A stretch of DNA of 25,427 bases from Candidatus Poseidoniales archaeon. Lineage in GTDB: Archaea; Thermoplasmatota; Poseidoniia; Poseidoniales; Poseidoniaceae. Shown in pieces: positions 17,201 through 24,641 of the stretch. The first letter of the stretch is position 1. Each line of letters begins with the position of its first letter. The notes under the pieces were generated by a model. The model searched no databases and was not told the origin of the DNA. It saw only the letters and a program-made list of their open reading frames with translations. Location: NCBI GenBank assembly GCA_009887135.1, contig QXYA01000166.1, positions 1 to 25,427 of the forward strand, given 5' to 3'. Position numbers and translations under genes: made by a program.

Positions 17201-17420
17201 CTTCGAAGGTCGTATCTTGACCTACGAACAGTTCATTGCGGCATGTTGGTTCGCAAATGGTTTCTTTCGGTGAAGTAATTGCAACGAGTTCTGCGTCAGC
17301 ACCTGAACGGGCTCCCGTGTCCTCTATTTCTTCGGTTGTTTCTAGCTGTGTGATGTCGATGTTTGCCATTAGGCTAGCAACCAACAAAAGCACAAGCATT
17401 ACAGGGGTAATTTTTCTCAT
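14274..17420 (-). CDS. Secreted, C-terminally anchored modular surface protein (1048 aa)
   Basis: The protein starts MRKITPVMLVLLLVASLMA, a clear Sec signal peptide. Residues 47-190 resemble a CARDB-like adhesion module (VGQDTTFEVFIQNAGDTAI). Two or more similar beta-sandwich units follow to about 530. A PKD/Ig-like unit lies near 545-640 (LTYTWVGG ... FPVKVTVADAHGG). Two fibronectin III-like units lie near 780-990. A Thr/Gly/Asp linker leads into a membrane helix at 1014-1035 and an acidic tail ending GEDKDWDY. Most of it should therefore face outward. No enzymatic motif was seen. Scattered Cys pairs (CEPTC, CDDTTVC) suggest disulfides. It has its own TATA box and a GGAGG ribosome site, and a terminator separates it from the giant gene. 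It could be an S-layer-type or adhesion protein, but the exact role is unknown. Confidence 0.88.
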   Translation of the reverse strand: MRKITPVMLVLLLVASLMANIDITQLETTEEIEDTGARSGADAELVAITSPKETICEPTCRNELFVGQDTTFEVFIQNAGDTAITELGYTAQVWNADGNGNPLNLAKDSTGADLEWDNPDVICDDTTVCDDQSLASGDVFKGGKTMIQYGGGDATWSPTAGIYVVQIEVYSDQDVEATNDVQQVYVEVRDYLDIDVDITWDDGATVATGEGTKSFTITVELNGSSDFITHNLSMLIDVNGDLASATAEDGTDLLLSSLGSLVHSVNVGTGQAVDVYQNETDPTDKITEIRSVMSNNINNGVWEYKGSVLPDTSDDAAYSIDVELGGYSLYGQFESCQEVVVQNETDGDGNDVSTTVTYSHFCEESFLRDDITNNNADEITGALQTFHDIRISMLTVNQGYNSDGTGIATYTVGSGEPGDLSVGTSYIDASVEHRGSSVTELYDWNVTFTITNLDTTEVITEMVNECIQGVEPSYNHALLGTGAMAFNQGHACMMIEFDVGTYTIEANLVMEEKTTDQKLSNNQVSMQKEVRNNLPVVSSLDLVTQGDLMLGMENMLEFEVSVFDADDVTGEGLTYTWVGGASSTPLAGCGGLGGIGRTCSTPVIQDFVTTFPVKVTVADAHGGSVTEELIIEIWNDAVASDTTTAGVTMDYSITYFSKAVFSIDVEDGDTTTCEGITLPDATGGELSGVYTPVAVIDYNPVTTYAANDVLAHSMDIMFDSGLGASSLWFTTNCKSATLTQLLADGATNSEEDSTMSVLSAVLSGPVLPAGQFLLIDAPLQSKDAPSASISGFSANAEYNGGISMNWGTTGTMLSDEKFSISVSNDANSDVFETDLPSNEFQFSYSDTTHGVSYTIDIAICNNDGLCSTPVGTATVVADKAVDGGAAAANVSVTVAGDMWTLNWDATGDDLSDVAVWHVCSQNRESFTAAEMPTNCVPTADAGTTTADVMMSTSPGQYTVYFVVVPVDALGNKAYAASNSASGADAPFFKENAGGTTDTNTTDGDDKESGELPGWTWGAIGGVVVIAFIAGAFILSRGGNEGEDKDWDY

Positions 17421-17427
17421 GTCATAT

Positions 17428-17432
17428 CCTCC
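17428..17432 (-). promoter_or_regulatory. Shine-Dalgarno site of the 1048-aa surface-protein gene
   Basis: The minus strand reads GGAGG seven bases before the ATG at 17420, an optimal spacing. Most other genes here look leaderless or lack such a site, so this gene appears set up for efficient initiation on a leadered mRNA. Confidence 0.8.
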
Positions 17433-17465
17433 AATGGGGCGGTATCCCTCCCTACGATAAACGCC

Positions 17466-17475
17466 GTATATATAC
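17466..17475 (-). promoter_or_regulatory. TATA box of the 1048-aa surface-protein gene
   Basis: GTATATATAC is a perfect 10-bp palindrome centred about 50 bases upstream of the start codon. It predicts a transcription start near 17445 and a leader of about 25 bases that contains the GGAGG site. A second AT-rich element on the minus strand (AATAAATATCG, near 17484-17494) is an alternative. Confidence 0.6.
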
Positions 17476-17498
17476 TATGGGTGCGATATTTATTGAGG

Positions 17499-17515
17499 AA
17501 TTTTATTAAAATAAT
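17499..17515 (-). terminator. AT-rich T-run, possible terminator of the ABC operon
   Basis: The minus strand reads ATTATTTTAATAAAATT about 50 bases after the permease stop at 17563. T-rich runs alone can terminate archaeal transcription. There is no strong stem before it. It also lies just upstream of the next promoter and may simply be part of that AT-rich region. Confidence 0.35.
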
Positions 17516-17562
17516 ACGCCACATGAGGCCCTTGGTTGAGGCTCAGTCTAGGGTTTAGGATT

Positions 17563-20500
17563 TTAAGAACTAGAACGTAAGGCTTCCGAAGGTGGAATTT
17601 TGGATGCTGCTCGTACAGGACCAAGAGTGGCCAAGAAAACAAGAATCCACCCCCCTAGGAACATAACAATAGCAGTGGTCCAAGGTAGTACCAGCGATGC
17701 CCCTTCTTTTTCCCATACAGCGGAATGCAATCCTATATGGAAAAGCAAACCGACCACTATCCCGTTAAGAATTCCTAACAATGCGACCCATGTGACCTCA
17801 ACGACATGGATTCTCATGACCATTCCTTGAGTGTAACCTATAGCGCGTAACATCCCGATATGCTTCCTTCTCTCCGATACGGAACGATACGTTACAACAC
17901 CAATCCCTGCAATACCGATCACCAAACCGATAGAGAGATATCCCTCGAACAGAGCGAGAATGGACAAAACGAGGGATTGGATGAGTGCGACTTCTTCTGC
18001 GATCAGTGATACTTGAATTCCTTCCTTTTCTAGATCTAAACTCAATTGTTCGCTAAGTTCTGCTGCTGCTTCTCGTTCCCCTTCTGACTTACCAGCGGCC
18101 TCATAGTAAGATACGCCCGTATTATCGAACGATGAACTCGCCTCACTATCTGGAGAAACGGACACATAGACTCGAGTTAGATCCCCATCGTATTGCTCAA
18201 TCACTGGTTCTGACGGCATCCAAACACCTGCAGAAAACAAATAGGATGATTGTTCAAGGATGCCGCCAACTGTCACAACACGGCGGTGACTCGGTTGTTT
18301 TGAATCAATGATGGTGATGTTTTCACCAACTTTCACAGGGAAGATGCCAATAGAGGCTCCATCAAGAGAGGACTCCAGACCAAACGAAGCATCAACGAAA
18401 ACTACATCTGTTCTTTGATGCATGGACTTCCAAGCTTCTTCTGAGGAATCCCCAAGCCCTTCATCCCAAATGTACAGTGAAATACCACCGTGATTTACAA
18501 AGTCCTGATCAACACCTCGAAGGATGTAGGGCGAACGTGTCTCTTCATCGTTCTCGAGGAATGCCTGGGCCCTATACACCCGCCCTACTGCATCGATTTG
18601 CTCGATATTGGAATTCTCTAATCCCCATTCCTCAACAGATCCTTCGAGTTGCAAAGGTCGTGATCTTGAAGATGAGAGCATTAATTCAAATTCGCCTTCT
18701 GATTCTTCGACAAACGAACTCGAATAATTATCAAATTGTAACGTATAACCACTTAGGACGATAACAGAAAATACCGTTATTGAGAACATGCCCATCACGA
18801 CAGCAGTTCGAAGAGGTTTCTGAAGCGGATAGGACAACGCTACTGGTAGAACTGGTCCACTGGATAGTTTTGGCAGACGTAACAATCCTCGTATCATCGT
18901 TGGAGCAAGCGCAGCTAAGACAAACACACCAGCAAAGACTTGTACAAGTCCAATCAGAATAAACGACAATTCATTTGGAGTCAAATCATTACGGATAGGA
19001 TCAAGAGAAGATGGAAGCCCGGTCCAAACCAATAGAGCGACACCACTCCAGCCAATCGTCCTACGAGGAGCCTCTCTGAATACAGGTAATGTACCGTCAA
19101 TTTTCCTACGGGCTCGAAGAACGGGAATGACCCAAAACAGAATCGGCATCGTGAAGAGAAGAGCACTACAGCCAAACAAAATCCACATTGAGTGAGCAAC
19201 ACCTTGGCCTCCAATAAAGAACAATCCAATACTTCCCAATGCCGCACCTGCCATAACGATCAGGAAGATGTATATCCCCCATGGGACGTGTTTTGGAATT
19301 CGTTGAGGGACACTCTTTAGCGCATGAACAATAATCAAACGAGACGACCAAAGAGCCGAAAAGAACAATGTCAGTATGGAGAGATGGAATCCCCAGAACC
19401 AGCCTGAAGCAAGGGAGGATGAATCGACGTGGAACGTAAACACATCCGTACCAGCATTGGCAAAGACACTTGAAAATCCGATTCCAATAAACCAAGCAAG
19501 CCCCATACCAAGTAACGAACCGATTCCGCATCCAAAGAACGCTGCAATTGATCCTTCGATCATGGTCATGTATCGTAAATCAGATCGTGTGAATCCAAGT
19601 GCTCTAACGGTTGCATACTCCTTTTGTCGAACATCTACCAACATCATCACGATAGTCACGACAAGAAGGACCCCTGCTGCTATTGTAAAGGATCCAAACA
19701 CAAGGAACATTGCCGACAATACCCCCGATGATGCTTCGGCTTGTTCCATCGCATCGAGTTTTACTGTTCGAATCGAAATGGACATCTCCTCAAATCCAAC
19801 GAGTTCATTGAGATGGTTTTCAATCGCCATCCGCTCTTCGAGCGATACAGAACCAAACACGAGCATAGAGCGTTCGTCTTCTTCAGCAGCTGCCAATGTT
19901 TCACCGTCGTGGATGTTGATCAGACCAAGGACGACCGATTCAAGTTCGGATAATTGCGAGAGTTGATCGTTTTCTGTGAACGAACCATTGATCATGAGTT
20001 GTTGTGAATCATCGGAGCCAAATGCGAATTGGAAGAGGCCTGAGGCGTTTAGGGAACCATTTGCAACACCAGAGATCATTTGCAATCGATCCCCAATCAT
20101 CAATTCAGTTTCAGTAACATTCAATGAGGGAACGTCACCATCAATAGCGAAAAACATCTGAGGCAGGGTTCCAAATCCTCCTGCTTCTGAAAGGATAGGA
20201 AGGCGAATGGAGCGTATCGAACCATCCTCAACAGAACGAACAATAATTCCTGGAGATTCTATACACCATGCTTCTTGACTGCTTACAATGGACCCTTTTC
20301 CAGACGTACATACAGAGGGAGCATTCGAAGATGAAACAGGCCATTCCGCTTCGGAAATCTCGACGAAAATCGATTCTTCCGCATTCCATGCTCGTTTGTA
20401 ATAATCAACAGAGAGAAGGCCTTCAACTTTCAAATATAGGTCGCCTGAGTGATGTTCTAAGTCCCAATTCAAAACTGTTGAAGGTGCGTTTATATCCAGA

Positions 20501-22089
20501 ATGTAAGGTGTTTCTGAATCGTTTAAGAGATCTCCAAACCATAATGTTCGATTCAGACCTTCTTCAAGAGCAAACCATGTACCCTCATGGAGTTCAATTG
20601 CAACCATGTCCTTGTCTTTCAAGAGACGAATGGTCGAATCTTCATCAGAACTATTCCCAAGAATAAGTCCCTCCTCGTATGCTGCAAAACCATACCCATC
20701 GTCGATGCTAACATCGGTGATAATCGAGCCTGAAGGAACTCGCCAAACCCATGATTCGTCATCATTGCGTTCATATCCAAAACCACCAGGTCCCCAATGC
20801 CAAATCGCTTCTTCTTCTGAAACGACATGATTCACATCGCCATCAGCAAGGGTTAGTAATTCTGAACCATTTGCTTCCAAACTGATCAAAGGTACTTGCA
20901 ACACTTCCAAGAGAGAAGAGTCTTCCATCAAATCACTTTGATTTTGTTTAATGGAGCGAACAAGAGAAGCCTGTATCCGTCCCAATCCCTGTGAAGAGGC
21001 AATGGTGAATGAATCACTTCCATCATCGGTCAAGAACTGCAAGCCAGAATCTTCTGCATCAATCGTTTGATTCAGCGCAAGTTCCAACTGCTCAATTAAG
21101 GGCGAATATCCATTTCTTGTTTCTTCAAGACCCTTGATCGACAAACGGATTGTTGTTACATTTTGGCCGGCTTGTTGCAATGTCTGAGCCGTTTGTAAGT
21201 CAGTAAATATTGCGGGAGCTGTCGTTCCAGCAAGTTGTCCTTGATTGGCCATAGAAACGACATCATGGATCAAAAAGAATTGTTTGGTACGCTCAATGCC
21301 TTCATCCGAGCGAACAAACCAACCGAGTTCGATTTCATCTCCTTCATCGAGTTCGAGTTCGTCAGCAAGGGCCTGATTAATGACCACAACCGATTGATTT
21401 GAGAACCGGCTTGCCTCTTCGAGTTCAAACCATGTCAAACCATTTGATTTAGAACCAATTCGAGCATCTTCTTGATGCTCTAACGCAAACCAAGGGACGT
21501 TGGGTTCAGCAATTCCTTCTGTTGTTTCAACTGAGGCAGTAGTGATTCTACCTGCTTGGATGGAATGAACTGCATCAACATCCTGAGTTCGTAGATCCTC
21601 AACAATGGATGAAGGAATCTCAACAACTTGTCCTATTGTGGCATCATATCCTGAGATGACGATATCAGTAGACCCCCAAGCTGCTTCAACTTCTTTTCGC
21701 ACTGTCTCATCTAAAGAATCACCAACGATGAGCGAGGAACTTATTATCGCTGAACCGATCATCAATCCGGCCATGAGAAGGGCTGCTTGTCGTTGACGAC
21801 GGCGTAGTTGCTGCCAAGCGAGTTTGAACACGAGAAGTCTTCTTGGGCTGAGTAAGGCTTGTACTCCGAGGAGGCTCAATATCCCAAACATGGCACTTCC
21901 AACAAAGACTGTAGATGGTCCAAGGCCAAGCCATTCAAGAACAAAATAAGACAAGATGGAATCTAAGAATGGAACGATTATGATAATCATACGCCTCTTG
22001 AGAGAACAATCATGGCGAAGCCCAATTGCTGCTATGGTCGCCAAAAGTGCTATGACGAAACACAAAAGCAGCAGAGCTATCAACGTCAT
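17563..22089 (-). CDS. ABC transporter permease, FtsX/MacB-like, with large extracellular insert (1508 aa)
   Basis: Three hydrophobic segments in the first 80 residues precede the usual FtsX start KLAWQQLRRRQRQAALLMAG and a membrane helix near 103-125. A MacB-type periplasmic domain follows (residues 126-380). Next comes an extra region near 390-690 with Trp-rich short strands (ESWVWRVPSG, IWHWGPGG, NRTLWFGD) that looks like a beta-propeller. The first FtsX membrane core is near 785-915 (YATVRALGFTRSDLRYM, the conserved coupling segment). A second half has YPLQKPLRTAVVMGMFSI near 1086, another extracellular domain, and a final core with RKHIGMLRAIGYTQGMVM; it ends PVRAASKIPPSEALRSSS, a typical FtsX tail. 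It should pair with the upstream ATPase, whose gene it overlaps by 4 bases (ATGA), with GAGGAGG just before the start. The substrate is unknown; export or envelope remodelling is inferred. Confidence 0.9.
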   Translation of the reverse strand: MTLIALLLLCFVIALLATIAAIGLRHDCSLKRRMIIIIVPFLDSILSYFVLEWLGLGPSTVFVGSAMFGILSLLGVQALLSPRRLLVFKLAWQQLRRRQRQAALLMAGLMIGSAIISSSLIVGDSLDETVRKEVEAAWGSTDIVISGYDATIGQVVEIPSSIVEDLRTQDVDAVHSIQAGRITTASVETTEGIAEPNVPWFALEHQEDARIGSKSNGLTWFELEEASRFSNQSVVVINQALADELELDEGDEIELGWFVRSDEGIERTKQFFLIHDVVSMANQGQLAGTTAPAIFTDLQTAQTLQQAGQNVTTIRLSIKGLEETRNGYSPLIEQLELALNQTIDAEDSGLQFLTDDGSDSFTIASSQGLGRIQASLVRSIKQNQSDLMEDSSLLEVLQVPLISLEANGSELLTLADGDVNHVVSEEEAIWHWGPGGFGYERNDDESWVWRVPSGSIITDVSIDDGYGFAAYEEGLILGNSSDEDSTIRLLKDKDMVAIELHEGTWFALEEGLNRTLWFGDLLNDSETPYILDINAPSTVLNWDLEHHSGDLYLKVEGLLSVDYYKRAWNAEESIFVEISEAEWPVSSSNAPSVCTSGKGSIVSSQEAWCIESPGIIVRSVEDGSIRSIRLPILSEAGGFGTLPQMFFAIDGDVPSLNVTETELMIGDRLQMISGVANGSLNASGLFQFAFGSDDSQQLMINGSFTENDQLSQLSELESVVLGLINIHDGETLAAAEEDERSMLVFGSVSLEERMAIENHLNELVGFEEMSISIRTVKLDAMEQAEASSGVLSAMFLVFGSFTIAAGVLLVVTIVMMLVDVRQKEYATVRALGFTRSDLRYMTMIEGSIAAFFGCGIGSLLGMGLAWFIGIGFSSVFANAGTDVFTFHVDSSSLASGWFWGFHLSILTLFFSALWSSRLIIVHALKSVPQRIPKHVPWGIYIFLIVMAGAALGSIGLFFIGGQGVAHSMWILFGCSALLFTMPILFWVIPVLRARRKIDGTLPVFREAPRRTIGWSGVALLVWTGLPSSLDPIRNDLTPNELSFILIGLVQVFAGVFVLAALAPTMIRGLLRLPKLSSGPVLPVALSYPLQKPLRTAVVMGMFSITVFSVIVLSGYTLQFDNYSSSFVEESEGEFELMLSSSRSRPLQLEGSVEEWGLENSNIEQIDAVGRVYRAQAFLENDEETRSPYILRGVDQDFVNHGGISLYIWDEGLGDSSEEAWKSMHQRTDVVFVDASFGLESSLDGASIGIFPVKVGENITIIDSKQPSHRRVVTVGGILEQSSYLFSAGVWMPSEPVIEQYDGDLTRVYVSVSPDSEASSSFDNTGVSYYEAAGKSEGEREAAAELSEQLSLDLEKEGIQVSLIAEEVALIQSLVLSILALFEGYLSIGLVIGIAGIGVVTYRSVSERRKHIGMLRAIGYTQGMVMRIHVVEVTWVALLGILNGIVVGLLFHIGLHSAVWEKEGASLVLPWTTAIVMFLGGWILVFLATLGPVRAASKIPPSEALRSSS

Positions 22090-22775
22090 TCCTCCTCAGA
22101 TGCTTGACGAAATTTACCATCTGCCATCTGAAGAATGCGGTCGCATTGTTCTGCAATCGAGTGATCGTGAGTTACAATGAGAAATGTCGTATTGCCGACC
22201 TTACACAAGGTTCGTAACAATCCAAGTATTGATTCCGATGTTTCAGTATCAAGATTCCCAGTTGGTTCATCACAGAGGACAATCGCTGGGCGATGTACCA
22301 CGGCACGTGCTACAGCAACACGTTGCTGTTGACCTCCCGACAACTCTGCTGGGCGATGATGTAAACGATCGCCTAAACCCACTGCAGTAAGCGCTTTTGA
22401 CGCTTCTTCTCTTGCATCAAGTGAGGTTTTACCTTGGAGGAGAAGAGGTAACTCAACGTTCTCTAAGGCAGTCATTACAGGTAAGAGATTGAATTCTTGA
22501 AAGATGAAACCCATGTTTGAACCACGAACACGTGTTCGGACATCATCATTGGAACCATACAGGTTCTGTCCGTTGATTGAAACTGACCCAGAAGAGGGTT
22601 CATCGATTCCTGAAAGAACATTGAGCAAAGTTGTTTTTCCACAACCTGAAGGCCCCATAATAGCCACCATAGTACCCTGTTCAACCTCGAGTGAGACATC
22701 CTCAACAGCCTTAATGACCGATTCACCAGATTCATAGAGTTTCCACAAGCCTTCCGCCTTCAGTGCTAACGCCAT
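22086..22775 (-). CDS. ABC transporter ATP-binding protein, MacB/LolD-like (229 aa)
   Basis: This is the complete ATPase partner of the FtsX-like permease. Walker A is GPSGCGKTT (residues 41-49), the Q-loop glutamine is in FQEFNL (93), the signature is LSGGQQQRVAVARA (145-158), Walker B is IVLCDEPTGNLD (166-175), and the switch His is in VTHDHS (203). DEPTGNLD and the length match the MacB/LolD/FtsE group, which powers conformational work on FtsX-type permeases rather than classical import. The start chosen is MALALKAEGLWKLYE at 22775. The frame stays open upstream to 23027, but that extension overlaps the moaD gene and has no family similarity. A TATA-like element centred 25 bases upstream predicts a leaderless mRNA. 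Its stop overlaps the permease start, so the two are translationally coupled. Confidence 0.95.
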   Translation of the reverse strand: MALALKAEGLWKLYESGESVIKAVEDVSLEVEQGTMVAIMGPSGCGKTTLLNVLSGIDEPSSGSVSINGQNLYGSNDDVRTRVRGSNMGFIFQEFNLLPVMTALENVELPLLLQGKTSLDAREEASKALTAVGLGDRLHHRPAELSGGQQQRVAVARAVVHRPAIVLCDEPTGNLDTETSESILGLLRTLCKVGNTTFLIVTHDHSIAEQCDRILQMADGKFRQASEEE

Positions 22776-22794
22776 GCAAAACGATACGGCTGCG

Positions 22795-22804
22795 TATTGA
22801 TAAA
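22795..22804. promoter_or_regulatory. Shared TATA-like element between the ABC operon and moaD
   Basis: TATTGATAAA (TTTATCAATA on the minus strand) sits in the exact middle of the 50-base gap between two divergent genes. Its centre is about 25 bases from each start codon, the spacing that places both transcription starts at the first base of the coding sequence. No other AT-rich element is present in the gap. Confidence 0.5.
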
Positions 22805-22825
22805 CTACCGCATGAATCCTGATGC

Positions 22826-23074
22826 ATGACCGAAGTCGCAGGGTATGTACGCGTATTGGCGTTTGGCCCGATTGCTGAAGCCATTGGTTCAAGAACTTCA
22901 AAAGTCGAGTGGCATCACGGAATGAGTATCGAAGATATTGTTCATTCACTGGATATGCAACATTGGATTGGACAAGGTCTTGCTGTGGCTTTGAATGGAG
23001 AGAGATGCCCATTGGATATTCATCCACAACAAGGCGATGAAGTCGCTCTTCTCCCTCCTGTCTCCGGTGGCTGA
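22826..23074 (+). CDS. MoaD/ThiS-family sulfur-carrier protein (82 aa)
   Basis: This small protein ends DEVALLPPVSGG. The C-terminal Gly-Gly and the preceding D.V.L.PP are the hallmark of MoaD-type ubiquitin-fold carriers, which are adenylated by an E1-like enzyme and carry a thiocarboxylate sulfur for molybdopterin synthesis. In archaea related SAMP proteins can also modify proteins or supply sulfur for tRNA. The N-terminus (VRVLAFGPIAEAIG) matches the first beta strand and helix of the fold. No moaE or E1 gene lies nearby, so the pathway cannot be settled from this window. The ATG at 22812 is followed by a stop after five codons, so 22826 is the start, apparently leaderless. Confidence 0.85.
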   Translation: MTEVAGYVRVLAFGPIAEAIGSRTSKVEWHHGMSIEDIVHSLDMQHWIGQGLAVALNGERCPLDIHPQQGDEVALLPPVSGG

Positions 23075-23145
23075 ACGATACAATTCGCCCTTAAGCGATG
23101 GTAAGCCTTGAAAGCAAGAACCTACAGGACCGTATAGGGAATACA

Positions 23146-23448
23146 ATGGCATTTAGTCCAGGACCACTCGAAATCGTCATTCTTTTGGCTATCTTCTTTA
23201 TTCTGTTTGGTGCTGAACGCTTACCAAAAATGGCAAATGCTCTCGGCCGTTCTAAGGGCGAGTTTAACAAAGGTCTTTCAGAAGCAACAACTGCTGCTAC
23301 AATCGCCGATTTAGAAGCAGGTGGGAAGACTCCTGACCAGGTCCTCATGGACCGTGCAAAAGCCGTTGGAATTGACCCCGAAGGAATGCCTGTGGAGGAG
23401 TTAGAAAAGAAAGTCAAGGCCCTCGAAACTCTCAGCGATGAAGAGTGA
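23146..23448 (+). CDS. tatA: Twin-arginine translocase subunit TatA/TatE-like (100 aa)
   Basis: The protein starts MAFSPGPLEIVILLAIFFIL and continues FGAERLPKMANALGRSKGEF, the TatA pattern of one short membrane helix, the Phe-Gly hinge and an amphipathic helix. A charged C-terminal tail of about 50 residues follows. TatA oligomers form the pore for folded substrates carrying twin-arginine signals. The frame is open from 23098, but the 16 extra residues are polar and precede the conserved PGPLEIVIL start, so the ATG at 23146 is preferred. It lies 71 bases after moaD on the same strand with no clear TATA box, so the two may be cotranscribed. No tatC is present in the window. Its stop codon directly abuts that of nob1 on the other strand. 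Confidence 0.92.
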   Translation: MAFSPGPLEIVILLAIFFILFGAERLPKMANALGRSKGEFNKGLSEATTAATIADLEAGGKTPDQVLMDRAKAVGIDPEGMPVEELEKKVKALETLSDEE

Positions 23449-23937
23449 TTAGCCTCGCTTCAATTTCATCGGCGAACCACATCGATCACAAAGTTGAACA
23501 TCGTCTTTTTTGGATTGTTTCGCATCTGCCGGCACATCTTCTTCCGCCCTGCAACCAATGCATCGTAAAATCCATTTCCACTGCTTTTTGCCACCCTTTG
23601 TCAAAACACCTTCAACTGGGATGCCTGCCTTGCGAGCAACATTCTTCATCCGATAATCATCTGTAATCAAAGGAAGATTTAGATCGATAGCCAATGCGAG
23701 GATATCGAGATCAACTGGTGAGAGACGTGGCAAGTCCCCTGTTTCTGAAGCGATTTGCTTCGCTCGTTCAAGAGCTGATGCGAGCGGTACTTGCCAATCG
23801 AGTGATGCAGTTTCCATTAACATCGAGCGCTGTTCATCAACTCTGAGTAACTCTTCTTGTTGAGATACTGCAACGATCCCACCTCGACATCTCTCAACTG
23901 GCCAATGGAGGAGGGCAGCAGTATCGAGGACGCGCAT
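23449..23937 (-). CDS. nob1: Nob1 ribosome-maturation endonuclease, PIN domain plus zinc ribbon (162 aa)
   Basis: The N-terminal PIN domain starts MRVLDTAALL with the first catalytic Asp at residue 5. The downstream acidic cluster is in LSPVDLDILALAIDL and LITDDYRMKNVA. After GKKQWKWILRC comes a zinc ribbon with CIGC (126-129) and CDRC (150-153). This order and length match archaeal Nob1, which cleaves the 3' end of the 16S rRNA precursor in late small-subunit assembly in the cytoplasm. A TTTACAT on the minus strand near 23961-23967 is positioned for a leaderless transcript. The gene is convergent with tatA with no bases between the two stop codons, and divergent from the YqaA-like gene. Confidence 0.93.
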   Translation of the reverse strand: MRVLDTAALLHWPVERCRGGIVAVSQQEELLRVDEQRSMLMETASLDWQVPLASALERAKQIASETGDLPRLSPVDLDILALAIDLNLPLITDDYRMKNVARKAGIPVEGVLTKGGKKQWKWILRCIGCRAEEDVPADAKQSKKDDVQLCDRCGSPMKLKRG

Positions 23938-24015
23938 TGTATTTTGCTAGGGAATCGATGTAAAGAAGGCACCGATGACCCATATGCTCAAGAAGCAACA
24001 TCAACAGCAAGAACT

Positions 24016-24615
24016 ATGATTGGCGAAGAAGTCATACTCGACTTCTTTGAATCGTTTGGGCCATTAGCGTTGGCTCTCCTCTCCTTCACAGAAGCAATAA
24101 TCCAGCCAATACCACCCGACGTGCTGTTTTTACCAATGGCCTATGACGCAAGAGACAATGAAACCTTACTCATCTGGCTTTGGTTAGTTGTCACAGTATC
24201 GTCCGTTTTTGGTGCTATAATTGGCCACGCACTTGGGAAAAGATATGGAAGCAAATTGGTCGATAAGTTTGGCAAGCCCCATCACCGCCAACAACTCGAG
24301 AAGATGTTTGAGCGATATGGGACGCTTGGTATGTTCATCGCTGCAGTTTCACCGTTACCCTACAAGGTCTTTGGATGGATAGCTGGGGCAAGTGACATGA
24401 AATTGAGACCGTTTATCATAGCCGGAATTTTTGGAAGAGGGCTTCGATTTGGACTTGAAGCACTGTTCATATTCATGTATGGAGAGTCTGCAATTAAGGC
24501 CGTCGAATGGGTATTGGAGCGTGAATTACTGATGGGAATTATCCTTGTTCTTACTCTCGCTGCCGTTGTTTGGTGGCTCATGAGAACAAATACTTCACCA
24601 GTTCACCAAGAATAA
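24016..24615 (+). CDS. YqaA/DedA-type membrane protein, SNARE-associated (VTT) domain (199 aa)
   Basis: Hydrophobic protein with about five membrane segments. FTEAIIQPIPPDVLFLPMAY near residues 25-44 is the re-entrant E..(F)PIPPD motif, GAIIGHALGKRYGSK the Gly-rich loop, and SPLPYKVFGWIAGASDMK the PLPYK..., AG segment typical of the YqaA branch (COG1238) of the DedA superfamily. Family members are linked to lipid scrambling or undecaprenyl/polyprenyl-phosphate recycling and membrane homeostasis, but YqaA itself has no settled role. The frame is open upstream to 23857, but that part overlaps the start of nob1 on the other strand and is not hydrophobic, so ATG 24016 (MIGEEVILDFFESFG) is chosen. 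No obvious Shine-Dalgarno site is present. Confidence 0.88.
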   Translation: MIGEEVILDFFESFGPLALALLSFTEAIIQPIPPDVLFLPMAYDARDNETLLIWLWLVVTVSSVFGAIIGHALGKRYGSKLVDKFGKPHHRQQLEKMFERYGTLGMFIAAVSPLPYKVFGWIAGASDMKLRPFIIAGIFGRGLRFGLEALFIFMYGESAIKAVEWVLERELLMGIILVLTLAAVVWWLMRTNTSPVHQE

Positions 24616-24641
24616 AACTTTCAGAAATGAGTTCACTTGCG

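Noticed and set aside
22776..23027. N-terminal extension of the ABC ATPase
   Set aside because: The frame is open to 23027, but the family's start is at 22775, the extension overlaps moaD, and the promoter spacing fits the shorter form.
23098..23145. 16-residue extension of TatA
   Set aside because: The extension is polar and precedes the PGPLEIVIL start expected for TatA.
23857..24015. 53-residue extension of the YqaA-like protein
   Set aside because: It overlaps the start of nob1 in antisense and lacks hydrophobic or conserved residues.
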